Shown here in pieces: positions 1 to 8,348 of a DNA stretch of 19,072 nt. The DNA is taken from the NCBI GenBank assembly GCA_004556455.1, contig SFGY01000019.1, positions 1 through 19,072 on the forward strand, given 5' to 3'. A program made the translations under genes and the position numbers. Under the pieces are notes generated by a model. It saw nothing but the letters and a program-made list of their open reading frames with translations, ran no database searches and had not been told where the DNA came from. Numbering within the stretch: position 1 is the stretch's first letter; the number at the start of each line of letters is the position of its first letter. Origin of the DNA: Clostridiales bacterium (GTDB lineage: Bacteria; Bacillota; Clostridia; Saccharofermentanales; DTU023).

Positions 1-21
1 AACACCATATAGATTTTTTGT

Positions 22-95
22 ACGCCGCCGCCCGCCATCGAGCAGAGTTTTTACACCTAATTGGGGATGAAACAGCTTATGGCGGGCGGCGGCGT
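22..95. repeat. 17-bp perfect inverted repeat flanking the Maff2 break
   Basis: ATGGCGGGCGGCGGCGT lies at 79-95 on the + strand, and its exact reverse complement lies at 22-38, with a 40-nt spacer. The right arm codes for MAGGGV of the Maff2 remnant; the left arm lies in sequence that does not look like Maff2. It may be a site of foldback or inversion recombination, or a chimeric assembly join. Confidence 0.75.
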
Positions 96-147
96 TGCCT
101 TGATTGGCGGCGTTCTCGTTCCCCTGCTCAAAGGGCTGTTCGGTTAA
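67..147 (+). pseudogene. 3' remnant of a Maff2-family (VirB2-like) small membrane protein
   Basis: The frame starting at ATG 67 reads MKQLMAGGGVALIGGVLV and continues to LLKGLFG and a stop at 145-147. This matches, from memory, the C-terminal hydrophobic half of Maff2 proteins, small two-helix membrane proteins found just upstream of the VirB6-like gene in Tn1549-type elements and thought to act as pilin or VirB2-like components. Only about 26 residues remain. The same frame has a stop at 58-60 and nothing upstream resembles the usual N-terminal half, so the gene is broken at about position 66. The position directly before the CD1112-type gene supports the identity. The break could be a genuine rearrangement or an assembly edge; see the inverted repeat at 22-95. 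Confidence 0.6.
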
Positions 148-163
148 GCGGCGGTAATGTCCT

Positions 164-1033
164 ATGCAGAGCATACTTGACGCGATTAACGAATGGATCA
201 AGGAAATCCTGATCGGAGCGATCAACGGAAATCTGTCAACTATGTTCGGGGACGTAAACGAAAAGGTCGGTACGATTGCCGCCGAGGTAGGCAAGACCCC
301 GCAGGGGTGGAACGCAAGCATATTTTCCATGATACAGACGCTATCGGAAAATGTGATCGTCCCCATTGCGGGGCTTGTTATTACCTACGTTCTATGCGTG
401 GAGCTAATCAGCATGGTAACGGAAAAGAACAATATGCACGACATTGACACGTTCATGTTCTTTAAGTGGTTTTTCAAAGCGTTCGTTGCGGTGTTTATCG
501 TCACGCATACCTTTGACATCACTATGGCGGTATTCGACATGGCGCAGCACATTGTTTCCGGCGCGGCGGGCGTGATCGGCGGCAGCACCAGCATTGATGT
601 TGCCGCCGCGCTCTCGTCCATGCAAGCCGGACTTGACGCAATGGAAATCCCCGAACTGCTCTTGCTTATGCTCGAAACAAGCCTTGTCAGCCTTTGCATG
701 AAAATCATGTCGGTGCTGATAACGGTTGTTTTGTACGGGCGTATGATTGAGATTTACCTGTACTGCTCCGTATCGCCTATCCCATTCGCCACCATGACAA
801 ACCGGGAATGGGGGCAAATCGGAAACAACTACTTAAAAGGCCTGTTTGCCCTCGGCTTTCAAGGCTTCCTCATTATGATATGCGTCGGCATTTATGCGGT
901 TTTGGTAAACAACATGGTTATAGCGGACAATCTGCACACCGCGATATTCTCCATCGCAGCCTATACGGTGCTGCTTTGCTTTAACCTTTTGAAATCCGGC
1001 GCACTGGCAAAATCATTATTCCATGCACATTAA
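164..1033 (+). CDS. VirB6/TrbL-like conjugal transfer membrane protein, CD1112 family
   Basis: This 289-aa polytopic inner-membrane protein matches the CD1112-type VirB6/TrbL-like family of Clostridium difficile-type conjugative transposons. VirB6/TrbL proteins form the membrane channel core of type IV secretion systems. After an amphipathic N-terminus (MQSILDAINEWIKEILIGA) there are hydrophobic segments at roughly 64-86, 100-122, 165-195, 225-250 and 258-278. The sequence around residues 45-52 (KTPQGWNA) and the YGRMIEIYLY stretch before the fourth helix are typical of the family. The start at 164 has only a weak purine-rich ribosome site and follows the Maff2 stop by 16 bp, suggesting translational coupling. 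The stop lies inside the leader of the downstream methyltransferase gene. Length is normal for the family. Confidence 0.88.
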   Translation: MQSILDAINEWIKEILIGAINGNLSTMFGDVNEKVGTIAAEVGKTPQGWNASIFSMIQTLSENVIVPIAGLVITYVLCVELISMVTEKNNMHDIDTFMFFKWFFKAFVAVFIVTHTFDITMAVFDMAQHIVSGAAGVIGGSTSIDVAAALSSMQAGLDAMEIPELLLLMLETSLVSLCMKIMSVLITVVLYGRMIEIYLYCSVSPIPFATMTNREWGQIGNNYLKGLFALGFQGFLIMICVGIYAVLVNNMVIADNLHTAIFSIAAYTVLLCFNLLKSGALAKSLFHAH

Positions 1034-1583
1034 AAGGAGGTTTTCCATCACCAAGAAATACAGCGTTATTTACGCAGATCCCCCGTGGCGGTATGAACGG
1101 AGCAAGGTGCAGGGCGCAGCGGAAAAGCACTATCCCACCATGAGCATTGACGAGCTGTGCGCCCTGCCCGTGCCGGAGCTGGCGGCGAAGGACTGCGCCC
1201 TGTTTTTGTGGGCGACCTTTCCGCAGCTTCCCGAAGCTCTGCGGCTGATCCGCGCATGGGGCTTTCGGTATCGGACGGTGGCGTTCGTTTGGCTCAAACG
1301 TAACCGCAAAAGCCCGTCCTGGTTTTACGGTATGGGCTATTGGACGCGCAGCAACGCGGAAATCTGTCTGCTGGCGACCAAGGGCAAACCCAAGCGGCAG
1401 TCGGCAGGCGTACATCAGTTTCTTATCAGCCCCATAGAGCAGCACAGCAAAAAGCCGGATGCAGCGCGGGAAAAAATCGTTGCCCTTATGGGGGATTTGC
1501 CCCGTATTGAGCTGTTTGCCCGACAGAAAACGCCGGGGTGGGATATATGGGGCAACGAACTCCCAAACAGTATTGAAATGTAA
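1023..1583 (+). CDS. MT-A70 family adenine-specific DNA methyltransferase
   Basis: The protein carries the DPPW catalytic motif (residues 19-22 from ATG 1023) within VIYADPPWRYE, typical of the MT-A70 family of N6-adenine methyltransferases, and the family-like TRSNAEICLLATKGKP segment near residues 110-125. Enzymes of this family transfer methyl groups from S-adenosylmethionine to adenine N6. Within an ICE this would mask restriction sites on the element, which is inference. The start is unusual. ATG 1023 has no ribosome site and overlaps the previous gene by 11 bp. A strong AAAGGAGG at 1033-1040 sits inside that reading frame and points 6 nt downstream to an in-frame ATC at 1047, which would give ITKKYSVIYADPPW. 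Either ATC is used as a rare start, or an ATG has been lost and translation depends on ATG 1023. No restriction endonuclease is adjacent. Confidence 0.85.
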   Translation: MHIKRRFSITKKYSVIYADPPWRYERSKVQGAAEKHYPTMSIDELCALPVPELAAKDCALFLWATFPQLPEALRLIRAWGFRYRTVAFVWLKRNRKSPSWFYGMGYWTRSNAEICLLATKGKPKRQSAGVHQFLISPIEQHSKKPDAAREKIVALMGDLPRIELFARQKTPGWDIWGNELPNSIEM

Positions 1584-1600
1584 CGAAAGGAGATTTTTCT

Positions 1601-1993
1601 ATGGCGTATGTACCCGTTCCCAAAGACCTATCACGCATAAAGACAAAGGTTGCCTTTAACCTTACCAAAAGGCAGCTCATATTCTTTGCGGCGGCGCTCC
1701 TTGTTGGACTGCCGCTTTTCTTTTTGCTCAAAGGCAGCACTGGCACAAGCCTTGCGGCGTTCGTGATGATCCTCGTTATGCTGCCCTGCTTTCTGTTTGC
1801 CATGTACGAAAAGCACGGGCAGCCCCTTGAAACGCTGATTAAGAACATCATACAGACAAAATTTATCCGTCCGAAAGAAAGACCCTATCAGACGGAAAAC
1901 TTCTATGCCGTCCTCGAACGGCAAAGACAACTTGAAAAGGAGGTATCGGCTATTGTCAACGGCAAATGCAAAACACGCAGGAAACAGGCGTAA
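1601..1993 (+). CDS. PrgI family (VirB3-like) conjugation membrane protein
   Basis: This 130-aa protein begins MAYVPVPKDLSRIKTKVAFN, the hallmark N-terminus of PrgI proteins, and has two close membrane segments (about residues 27-45 and 49-67) followed by a basic cytoplasmic tail ending KTRRKQA. PrgI is the Gram-positive counterpart of VirB3 and works with the VirB4 ATPase encoded directly downstream. An AAAGGAG site at 1585-1591 supports ATG 1601. The 3' end overlaps the virB4 gene by about 41 bp, and the virB4 ribosome site lies inside prgI, which indicates coupled translation. Confidence 0.9.
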   Translation: MAYVPVPKDLSRIKTKVAFNLTKRQLIFFAAALLVGLPLFFLLKGSTGTSLAAFVMILVMLPCFLFAMYEKHGQPLETLIKNIIQTKFIRPKERPYQTENFYAVLERQRQLEKEVSAIVNGKCKTRRKQA

Positions 1994-4352
1994 GCTCACC
2001 CGCGCCGAGAAAAAGAAAATCGCCGCCCTGATCCGAGCGGCAAAGGGCGACGGAAAGGCGCACACCGCGCAGCAGACCATACCGTATCTTGCCATGTACC
2101 CGGACGGTATCTGCAAGGTTACGGAAAAGAAATACTCCAAGAGCATCGCTTATGACGACATCAACTATCAGCTTGCGCAGGCAGACGATAAGACCGCCAT
2201 TTTTGAAAACTGGTGCGACTTTCTCAACTATTTTGACGCGACCGTTAGTGTGCAGCTTTCCTTTGTCAACCGGGGAACGCGCAGCGGCGGCGCAAAGGAG
2301 GTCGTTGCGATCCCCGCGCAAAATGACGCTTTCAATTCCATCCGCACCGAATACGCGGATATGCTGAAACATCAGCTTGCAAAGGGCAACAACGGCTTTG
2401 TAAAGTCAAAGTACATTACCTTTTCCGTGGAAGCGGACAATCTGAACGCGGCAAAGGCGCGGCTTGCCCGTATTGAAACCGACATACTGAATAATTTTAA
2501 GGTGCTGGGCGCAGCCGCCCGCCCCATGACGGGCTATGAACGGCTGGAAGCCCTGCACAGCGTATTCCACCCGGAGGGAGAACCATTCCGTTTCTCTTGG
2601 GACTGGCTCACCCCGTCGGGACTTACCACAAAGGACTTTATCGCCCCGTCCTCGTTCCGTTTCGGCGAGAGCAGATATTTCCGTATGGGACGCAAAATCG
2701 GCGCGGTCAGTTTCCTTGAAATCCTTGCGCCGGAGCTGAATGACCGTATGCTTGCGGATATTCTCGACCTTGAAACGGGGATCGTCGTCAATCTCCACAT
2801 CAAGAGCATCGACCAGACCGAAGCCATCAAGACCATCAAGCGCAAGATAACCGACCTTGACAAAATGAAAATCGAGGAACAAAAGAAAGCGGTACGCAGC
2901 GGCTACGATATGGACATCATCCCCTCTGACCTTGCCATGTTCGGCGGCGAAGCGAAAAATCTCTTGCAGGATTTACAGAGCCGCAATGAGCGAATGTTTC
3001 TCTTGACGTTCCTTGTGGTAAATCTTGCCGACACGAAGCGGAAACTGGAAAATGACATATTCGCAGCGGCGGGCATCGCGCAGAAATACAACTGCGCTCT
3101 TACCCGCCTTGACTACCAGCAGGAGGCGGGGCTGATGTCCTCTGTTCCGCTGGGCGAGAACCTGATCCCCATCCAGCGGGGGCTTACCACATCAAGCACT
3201 GCGATTTTTATTCCCTTTATCACGCAGGAGCTTTTTCAGCAGGGCGCGGCACTCTATTACGGGCTGAACGCCCTGTCAAGCAATATGATCCTCTGTGACC
3301 GCAAGCGGCTTAAAAACCCCAACGGGCTGATCCTCGGCACCCCCGGAAGCGGCAAGAGCTTTGCGGCGAAGCGGGAAATCACAAACGCTTTTCTCATTAC
3401 CGACGACGACATCATCATCTGCGACCCGGAAGCGGAGTATTACCCCCTTGTGCGCCGCCTGCACGGACAGGTAATCCGCATTTCCCCCACAAGCACACAG
3501 TATGTCAACCCTATGGATATTAACCTCAATTACAGCGAGGACGACAACCCCCTTGCGCTGAAAAGCGACTTTCTCCTTTCCCTCTGTGAGCTTGTCATCG
3601 GCGGCAAGGAGGGGCTGATGCCCGTGGAAAAGACCGTCATTGACCGCAGCGTAAGAAACGTGTACCGCCCGTTCCTTGCAAACCCCGACCCGGCGAAAAT
3701 GCCGATCCTCGGCGACCTTTACGACGAGCTTTTAAGACAGCCGGAGCCGGAAGCGGCGCGGGTGGCGGCGGCATTGGAGCTTTACGTTTCGGGCAGTCTG
3801 AATGTCTTTAACCACCGTACCAATGTGGAGCTTTCAAACCGCCTTGTCTGCTTTGACATCAAGCAGCTTGGGAAGCAGCTTAAAAAGCTGGGGATGCTCA
3901 TTGTGCAGGATCAGGTGTGGAACAGAGTAACCATAAACCGGGCTGAAAAGAAATCCACCCGCTACTACATGGACGAGTTTCATTTGCTCCTCAAAGAGGA
4001 ACAAACCGCCGCCTATTCCGTGGAGATTTGGAAGCGTTTCAGAAAATGGGGCGGTATTCCAACCGCTATCACGCAGAATGTCAAAGACCTTTTGAGCAGC
4101 CGCGAAGTTGAGAATATCTTTGAGAACAGCGATTTTGTCCTCATGCTCAATCAGGCGCAGGGCGACCGGGAAATCCTTGCAAGGCAGCTCAATATCTCCC
4201 CGCAGCAGATGAAATACGTTACCCATACCGAAGCGGGCGAGGGGCTGATCTTCTACGGAAACGTGGTGCTGCCTTTCCTTGACCGTTTTCCGCAGAATAC
4301 CGAGCTATACCGGGTAATGACGACCCGCCCGGAGGAAGTGGGCGGCACATGA
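1953..4352 (+). CDS. VirB4-like conjugal transfer ATPase, CD1110 family
   Basis: This large ATPase of about 799 aa powers assembly and transport in the type IV mating channel at the cytoplasmic membrane. Walker A is GTPGSGKS (residues 462-469) and Walker B is YYMDEFHLLL with D674/E675. The N-terminal half carries the family's QTIPYLAMYPDGICKV segment near residues 43-58. I chose TTG 1953 because an AAAGGAGG at 1936-1943 lies 9 nt upstream and the resulting N-terminus (STANAKHAGNRRKLTRAEKK) fits the basic family start. An upstream ATG at 1905 is in frame but lies before that ribosome site and inside prgI. The stop overlaps the next gene by 4 bp (ATGA). The ATPase core is intact. Confidence 0.9.
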   Translation: MSTANAKHAGNRRKLTRAEKKKIAALIRAAKGDGKAHTAQQTIPYLAMYPDGICKVTEKKYSKSIAYDDINYQLAQADDKTAIFENWCDFLNYFDATVSVQLSFVNRGTRSGGAKEVVAIPAQNDAFNSIRTEYADMLKHQLAKGNNGFVKSKYITFSVEADNLNAAKARLARIETDILNNFKVLGAAARPMTGYERLEALHSVFHPEGEPFRFSWDWLTPSGLTTKDFIAPSSFRFGESRYFRMGRKIGAVSFLEILAPELNDRMLADILDLETGIVVNLHIKSIDQTEAIKTIKRKITDLDKMKIEEQKKAVRSGYDMDIIPSDLAMFGGEAKNLLQDLQSRNERMFLLTFLVVNLADTKRKLENDIFAAAGIAQKYNCALTRLDYQQEAGLMSSVPLGENLIPIQRGLTTSSTAIFIPFITQELFQQGAALYYGLNALSSNMILCDRKRLKNPNGLILGTPGSGKSFAAKREITNAFLITDDDIIICDPEAEYYPLVRRLHGQVIRISPTSTQYVNPMDINLNYSEDDNPLALKSDFLLSLCELVIGGKEGLMPVEKTVIDRSVRNVYRPFLANPDPAKMPILGDLYDELLRQPEPEAARVAAALELYVSGSLNVFNHRTNVELSNRLVCFDIKQLGKQLKKLGMLIVQDQVWNRVTINRAEKKSTRYYMDEFHLLLKEEQTAAYSVEIWKRFRKWGGIPTAITQNVKDLLSSREVENIFENSDFVLMLNQAQGDREILARQLNISPQQMKYVTHTEAGEGLIFYGNVVLPFLDRFPQNTELYRVMTTRPEEVGGT

Positions 4353-5299
4353 GATTAGACACCATCATCAACCGCGACGCGCTGTGCGCCCTGCGGGAGC
4401 TGCCCGCCGAGAGCGTCCATTGCTGCGTCACAAGCCCGCCCTACTACGCCCTGCGGGATTACGGTATGGACGCGCAGATCGGGCGGGAGGACACGCCGGA
4501 TCAGTACATTGCAAGGCTTGTCGAGGTTTTCCGTGAGCTGAAACGGGTGCTGCGCCCGGACGGTACGTTTTGGCTGAACATTGCCGATACCTACTGCGGC
4601 ACAGGCAGCAAGGGCGCCTACACCGACCCGAAAAACCCGAAAGGCAGAAACGGGCAGAGCCTGTCCCTTGCAAGACGGGCGGCAGGCTGCAAGCAAAAGG
4701 ATTTAATCGGTATTCCGTGGCTTTTAGCCTTTGCCCTGCGCTCTGACGGGTGGTATCTGCGCAGCGCGATTATTTGGCAGAAGGACAACCCCATGCCCGA
4801 AAGCGTGCGGGACAGACCGAGCCGCTGCTATGAGAACGTCTTTTTGCTTACGAAGTCCAAGAACTATTACTATGACGCCGCCGCCATTGCGGAACCCATA
4901 GCCCCCACCACGGCGGCGCGATACCGGGGCGGGCGCAGCGCGGGACACAAATACGACGGCGAGGTACCCGGACAGGGCAAGGTGCAGGGCATCAACCGAG
5001 CGCGGACAGGCGGCTACTACGATGAAGCCCTCATGCCGACCACGCGGAACAAGCGGGACGTGTGGCATATCAACACCGTACCCTACAAGGGCGGGCATTT
5101 CGCCGCGTTCCCGCCGAAGCTGGCGGAAACCTGCATTTTGGCGGGCTGTCCCAAGGGCGGCGTTGTCCTTGACCCGTTTTTCGGCAGCGGCACGACGGGG
5201 CTTGCGGCAAAAAGCCTTGACCGCCATTACATCGGCATTGAACTGAACTATGACTATTGCACCCTTGCAAGGGCGCGGATCGGAGGTGAAACGAATTGA
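4349..5299 (+). CDS. Site-specific DNA methyltransferase (N6-adenine or N4-cytosine, SPPY type)
   Basis: This 316-aa amino-methyltransferase has the catalytic motif TSPPY at residues 28-32 near the N-terminus and the S-adenosylmethionine-binding motif DPFFGSGTTG at 275-284 near the C-terminus. That order is the beta-class arrangement. The SPPY form (rather than DPPY) is more frequent among N4-cytosine enzymes but also occurs in N6-adenine enzymes, so the modified base is uncertain. The region between about 170 and 255, rich in Gly, Arg and Tyr, is the likely target-recognition part. It overlaps virB4 by 4 bp and the CD1108-type gene by 4 bp (TTGA), so it is firmly embedded in the transfer operon. 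No cognate endonuclease is present, suggesting an orphan protective or regulatory methylase. Confidence 0.87.
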   Translation: MRLDTIINRDALCALRELPAESVHCCVTSPPYYALRDYGMDAQIGREDTPDQYIARLVEVFRELKRVLRPDGTFWLNIADTYCGTGSKGAYTDPKNPKGRNGQSLSLARRAAGCKQKDLIGIPWLLAFALRSDGWYLRSAIIWQKDNPMPESVRDRPSRCYENVFLLTKSKNYYYDAAAIAEPIAPTTAARYRGGRSAGHKYDGEVPGQGKVQGINRARTGGYYDEALMPTTRNKRDVWHINTVPYKGGHFAAFPPKLAETCILAGCPKGGVVLDPFFGSGTTGLAAKSLDRHYIGIELNYDYCTLARARIGGETN

Positions 5300-7371
5300 G
5301 CAAAAAGCTGAAACCCCGCGATAAAATTACGCAGAAAATGAGCCGGGACGGGCTTATCGAGGTCAACGAAACCGCAGGCACCGCCGAGCTGGTCAGCGGG
5401 CGCGAGCAGGACGCGGATTTTTCCAAGAAGCCCGAACAGGCGGCGCAGGAAGCAGCGCAGCAGCTTCCGCATCCCTCCGGCGGCGCGGCAGCTCGTCCCC
5501 ATACCCCGGAGCTTTCCCCGAAGCGGGACGACGCCGCAGCCGAGCGTGTTTTGGAGCATATCGACGCTGCCCATACCCGCGCAGCATCCAAAAAGGCGAT
5601 AAAGCGGGTGCAGCGGGAAGCGGCGGCAAAAACAAAGACCTCGCGCCTGCAATTCACCGAGGAAGAACGGGCGACGCCGGAGCTTCAAAAGGCGATCCGC
5701 AAATCGGAAAGAGCCGCCGACCGCTTGGACGAAGCGCGGGCGGCTATTCCGAAAAAGAAAGTCTTGACAAAAGAGCGCACCTTTGACGAAGCCGCAGGCA
5801 AGGGCAAAACCCGCCTGCGCTTTGAGGAAAAGGAAAAACCCATACCGGGCGGCAGGCAGCAGCATAACCCCCTCTCCCGCCCTATGCAGGAGGTCGGCGT
5901 TTTCGTCCACAATAAGATACATTCCGTTGAAAAGGACAACTCCGGCGTGGAGGGAGCGCACAAGAGCGAGGAATTAGCCGAGCGCGGCATCCGGGCGGGG
6001 GCGCGGCAGGTGCGAAAGAGCCGCCGCAGCCGCAAGCTGAAACCCTACCGGGCGGCGGCAAAAGCGGAAAAAGCCGCGTTCAAGGCTAACGCCGATTTTC
6101 AGTATCAAAAGGTGCTGCACGACAACCCGCAGCTTGCCGCGTCTAACCCCGTTTCCCGCTTTTGGCAGAAGCAGCAGATCAAGCGGCAGTATGCAAAGGC
6201 GGTACGAACGGGCGGCGCAAAATCCGCAAGGAAAGCCGCAGAAAACACCCGCAAGGCGGCGAAGAAAACCGCCGAAGCGACGAAAAAGGCTGTCGCCTTT
6301 GTAGGGCGGCATTGGAAAGCCTTTCTGATTGCCGGGTGTGCGCTGTTGCTGTTCATAATGATTTCAGCCGGGATCTCTTCATGTTCCAGCCTGTTTTCCG
6401 GCGGCATTACCTCCGTTATCAGCACGTCCTACGTTTCAGAGGATGCGGATATGCTTGGTGCGGAAGCTGACTATGCAGCCCTTGAAGCGGAGTTGCAAAG
6501 CAGGATAGACAATATCGAGCGCGACCATCCGGGCTATGACGAATACCGCTACGACTTGGACGACATTGAACATGACCCGTATGTGCTGACATCTATCCTT
6601 ACCGCGCTGCACCTTGAATACACCCGCGCCGAGGTACAAAGCACCCTTGCCATGCTCTTTGAGCGGCAATACACGCTGACGCTCACCGAGGAAACAGAGG
6701 TGCGCTACCGGACGGAAAGGCGAACGGGCAGCTACACCGATGCAGAGGGCAACACCCAAACCTACACATATACCGTCGAAGTTCCCTATAATTATTACAT
6801 TCTCAACGTCAAGCTGGAAAACTTCAATCTGTCGCATCTGCCTGTCTACATTATGACCGAGGAACAACTATCCATGTACGCTGTGTATATGTCCACCCTT
6901 GGCAACCGCCCCGACCTGTTCCCGCACAGTGCATATCCGAACGCTTCCACCCTGCGGGAGCCAACCTATTACGAAATACCGCCCGAAGCATTGGAGGACG
7001 AAACCTTTGCGGCGATCATCGCCGAAGCGGAAAAGTATTTAGGCTACCCCTACGTCTGGGGCGGCAGCAATCCAAACACTTCCTTTGACTGTTCGGGTTA
7101 TGTGTCTTGGGTTATTAACCATTCCGGGTGGAATGTGGGGCGGCTTGGAGCGCAGGGACTTTGCAATATCTGCACTCCCGTAACAGGCGCACAGGCAAGA
7201 CCGGGCGACCTTATCTTTTTCAAAGGCACTTACGACACCCCCGGTGTTTCGCACGTTGGTATTTATGTGGGCAACGGTATGATGATACATTGCGGAAACC
7301 CCATATCTTACGCCAATGTCAACACCACCTATTGGAAGAACCACTTTTACGCCTACGGGCGGCTGCCGTAA
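5296..7371 (+). CDS. CD1108-family mobile element protein with NlpC/P60 peptidoglycan hydrolase domain
   Basis: This 691-aa protein is predicted to open the cell wall for the mating apparatus. A long Lys/Arg/Ala-rich N-terminal region (1-335) is followed by one membrane segment at about 340-362. An extracellular portion then leads to a C-terminal NlpC/P60 domain (about 570-691). The catalytic Cys is C599 in SFDCSGYVSW, the His is H653 in VSHVGIYVG, and a third polar residue is H665. Such enzymes cleave peptidoglycan stem peptides. The start is TTG 5296, preceded by GGAGGTG at 5282-5288 with 7-nt spacing; it overlaps the upstream stop as TTGA. The very large basic cytoplasmic region is a family feature and may contact DNA or channel proteins, which is inference. 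Confidence 0.9.
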   Translation: MSKKLKPRDKITQKMSRDGLIEVNETAGTAELVSGREQDADFSKKPEQAAQEAAQQLPHPSGGAAARPHTPELSPKRDDAAAERVLEHIDAAHTRAASKKAIKRVQREAAAKTKTSRLQFTEEERATPELQKAIRKSERAADRLDEARAAIPKKKVLTKERTFDEAAGKGKTRLRFEEKEKPIPGGRQQHNPLSRPMQEVGVFVHNKIHSVEKDNSGVEGAHKSEELAERGIRAGARQVRKSRRSRKLKPYRAAAKAEKAAFKANADFQYQKVLHDNPQLAASNPVSRFWQKQQIKRQYAKAVRTGGAKSARKAAENTRKAAKKTAEATKKAVAFVGRHWKAFLIAGCALLLFIMISAGISSCSSLFSGGITSVISTSYVSEDADMLGAEADYAALEAELQSRIDNIERDHPGYDEYRYDLDDIEHDPYVLTSILTALHLEYTRAEVQSTLAMLFERQYTLTLTEETEVRYRTERRTGSYTDAEGNTQTYTYTVEVPYNYYILNVKLENFNLSHLPVYIMTEEQLSMYAVYMSTLGNRPDLFPHSAYPNASTLREPTYYEIPPEALEDETFAAIIAEAEKYLGYPYVWGGSNPNTSFDCSGYVSWVINHSGWNVGRLGAQGLCNICTPVTGAQARPGDLIFFKGTYDTPGVSHVGIYVGNGMMIHCGNPISYANVNTTYWKNHFYAYGRLP

Positions 7372-7393
7372 AAAATGAAAGGAGTATTACGAA

Positions 7394-7651
7394 ATGACAA
7401 ACAGTAAAATTGACCGCATTGAAAAGGAAATGCAGAAAACACGGGAGAAAATCACCGAGTATCAAAACAGGCTGAAAGAGCTTGCAATGCAGAAAACCGA
7501 AGCGGAAAACCTGCAAATCATCTCTCTTGTGCGCTCCATGCGCCTGACCCCCGCAGAGCTTACCGCCCTGCTTTCCGGCGAGCCGATCCCCGGCATTGCC
7601 GCCGCAGGGACAGACTACATGGAACAGGAGGAAATCGAAAATGAAGAATAA
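7394..7651 (+). CDS. DUF4315 family protein
   Basis: This 85-aa protein starts MTNSKIDRIEKEMQKTREKI, a strongly predicted coiled-coil helix, then has a LTPAELTALLSGE segment and an acidic tail. This matches DUF4315, a small family always seen in this place in Tn1549-type transfer operons; its exact role is unknown. AAAGGAG at 7377-7383 precedes the ATG. The last 11 bp overlap the DUF4366 gene, whose ribosome site lies inside this gene. Confidence 0.85.
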   Translation: MTNSKIDRIEKEMQKTREKITEYQNRLKELAMQKTEAENLQIISLVRSMRLTPAELTALLSGEPIPGIAAAGTDYMEQEEIENEE

Positions 7652-8348
7652 AGGCTTTTTCAAAACAGCCGCCACCCTGCTTGCCGCCCTTGTCCTCTTG
7701 GGCGGCTTTTCCGTTACCGCCTATGCGGATGGCGGCGATTACTACGACTATGAGGACGAATATAGCGAGGAAGTCACGGGCGGCATGGAGCCGCAGCCCC
7801 TTACGCCTGACGGTAATCTGTCGCTGATTGACGACATTGAGGGAGAAGCCGCCGAGGACAAGCAGTTTATCATTGTGCAGAGCAAAAACGGCAACTACTT
7901 TTACATCATCGTTGACCGCGCCGCCGAGGGCGAAAACACCGTACATTTTCTCAATCAGGTGGACGAAGCCGATCTGATGGCGCTCATGGAGGACGGCAGC
8001 GACAAGGCGCAGGCTCCCGCCGTTTGCACCTGTAAGGACAAATGCAAGGCGGGCGCAGTCAATACCGTTTGCCCGGTATGCTCTGTCAATATGACCGAAT
8101 GTGCAGGCAAGGAAGCCGTGCCGGAGCCGGACGATGCGCCGCCGGAGAAAGAAAAAAGCAATGCGGGCGGGCTTGTGATCTTCCTTGTCGTTACCCTGCT
8201 TGCCGGTGGCGGCGCGTTCTACTACTTTAAGATTATGAAGCCGAAGCAGGGTATCAAGGGCGACACCGACCTTGACGATTTCGATTTTGACGATTACGGC
8301 GAGGACGAGCCGGAAGCAGGCAGCGAGGAACAGGAGGACGAGGAATGA
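7641..8348 (+). CDS. DUF4366 / CD1107-family membrane-anchored extracellular protein
   Basis: This 235-aa protein has a Sec signal peptide (MKNKGFFKTAATLLAALVLL, likely cleaved after A29 in AYA-DGG), an acidic extracellular domain, a six-cysteine cluster at residues 129-154 (C129, C131, C135, C144, C147, C154), one membrane helix at about 174-196 and a very acidic cytoplasmic tail. The pattern fits DUF4366, known as the CD1107 family of mobile element proteins, probably an accessory surface part of the mating channel. ATG 7641 is chosen because AGGAGG at 7626-7631 lies 9 nt upstream and the signal peptide starts there. A longer in-frame start at 7596 lacks a ribosome site. The stop overlaps topB by 4 bp. 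Confidence 0.85.
   Translation: MKNKGFFKTAATLLAALVLLGGFSVTAYADGGDYYDYEDEYSEEVTGGMEPQPLTPDGNLSLIDDIEGEAAEDKQFIIVQSKNGNYFYIIVDRAAEGENTVHFLNQVDEADLMALMEDGSDKAQAPAVCTCKDKCKAGAVNTVCPVCSVNMTECAGKEAVPEPDDAPPEKEKSNAGGLVIFLVVTLLAGGGAFYYFKIMKPKQGIKGDTDLDDFDFDDYGEDEPEAGSEEQEDEE

Noticed and set aside
1905..1952. Longer ATG start for the VirB4-like gene at 1905
   Set aside because: It precedes the AAAGGAGG at 1936-1943 and adds residues unlike the family; TTG 1953 has correct spacing.
5282..5298. Possible frameshift between the SPPY methyltransferase and the CD1108-type gene
   Set aside because: The 4-bp TTGA overlap with a well-placed GGAGGTG is ordinary coupled initiation, and both proteins are complete.
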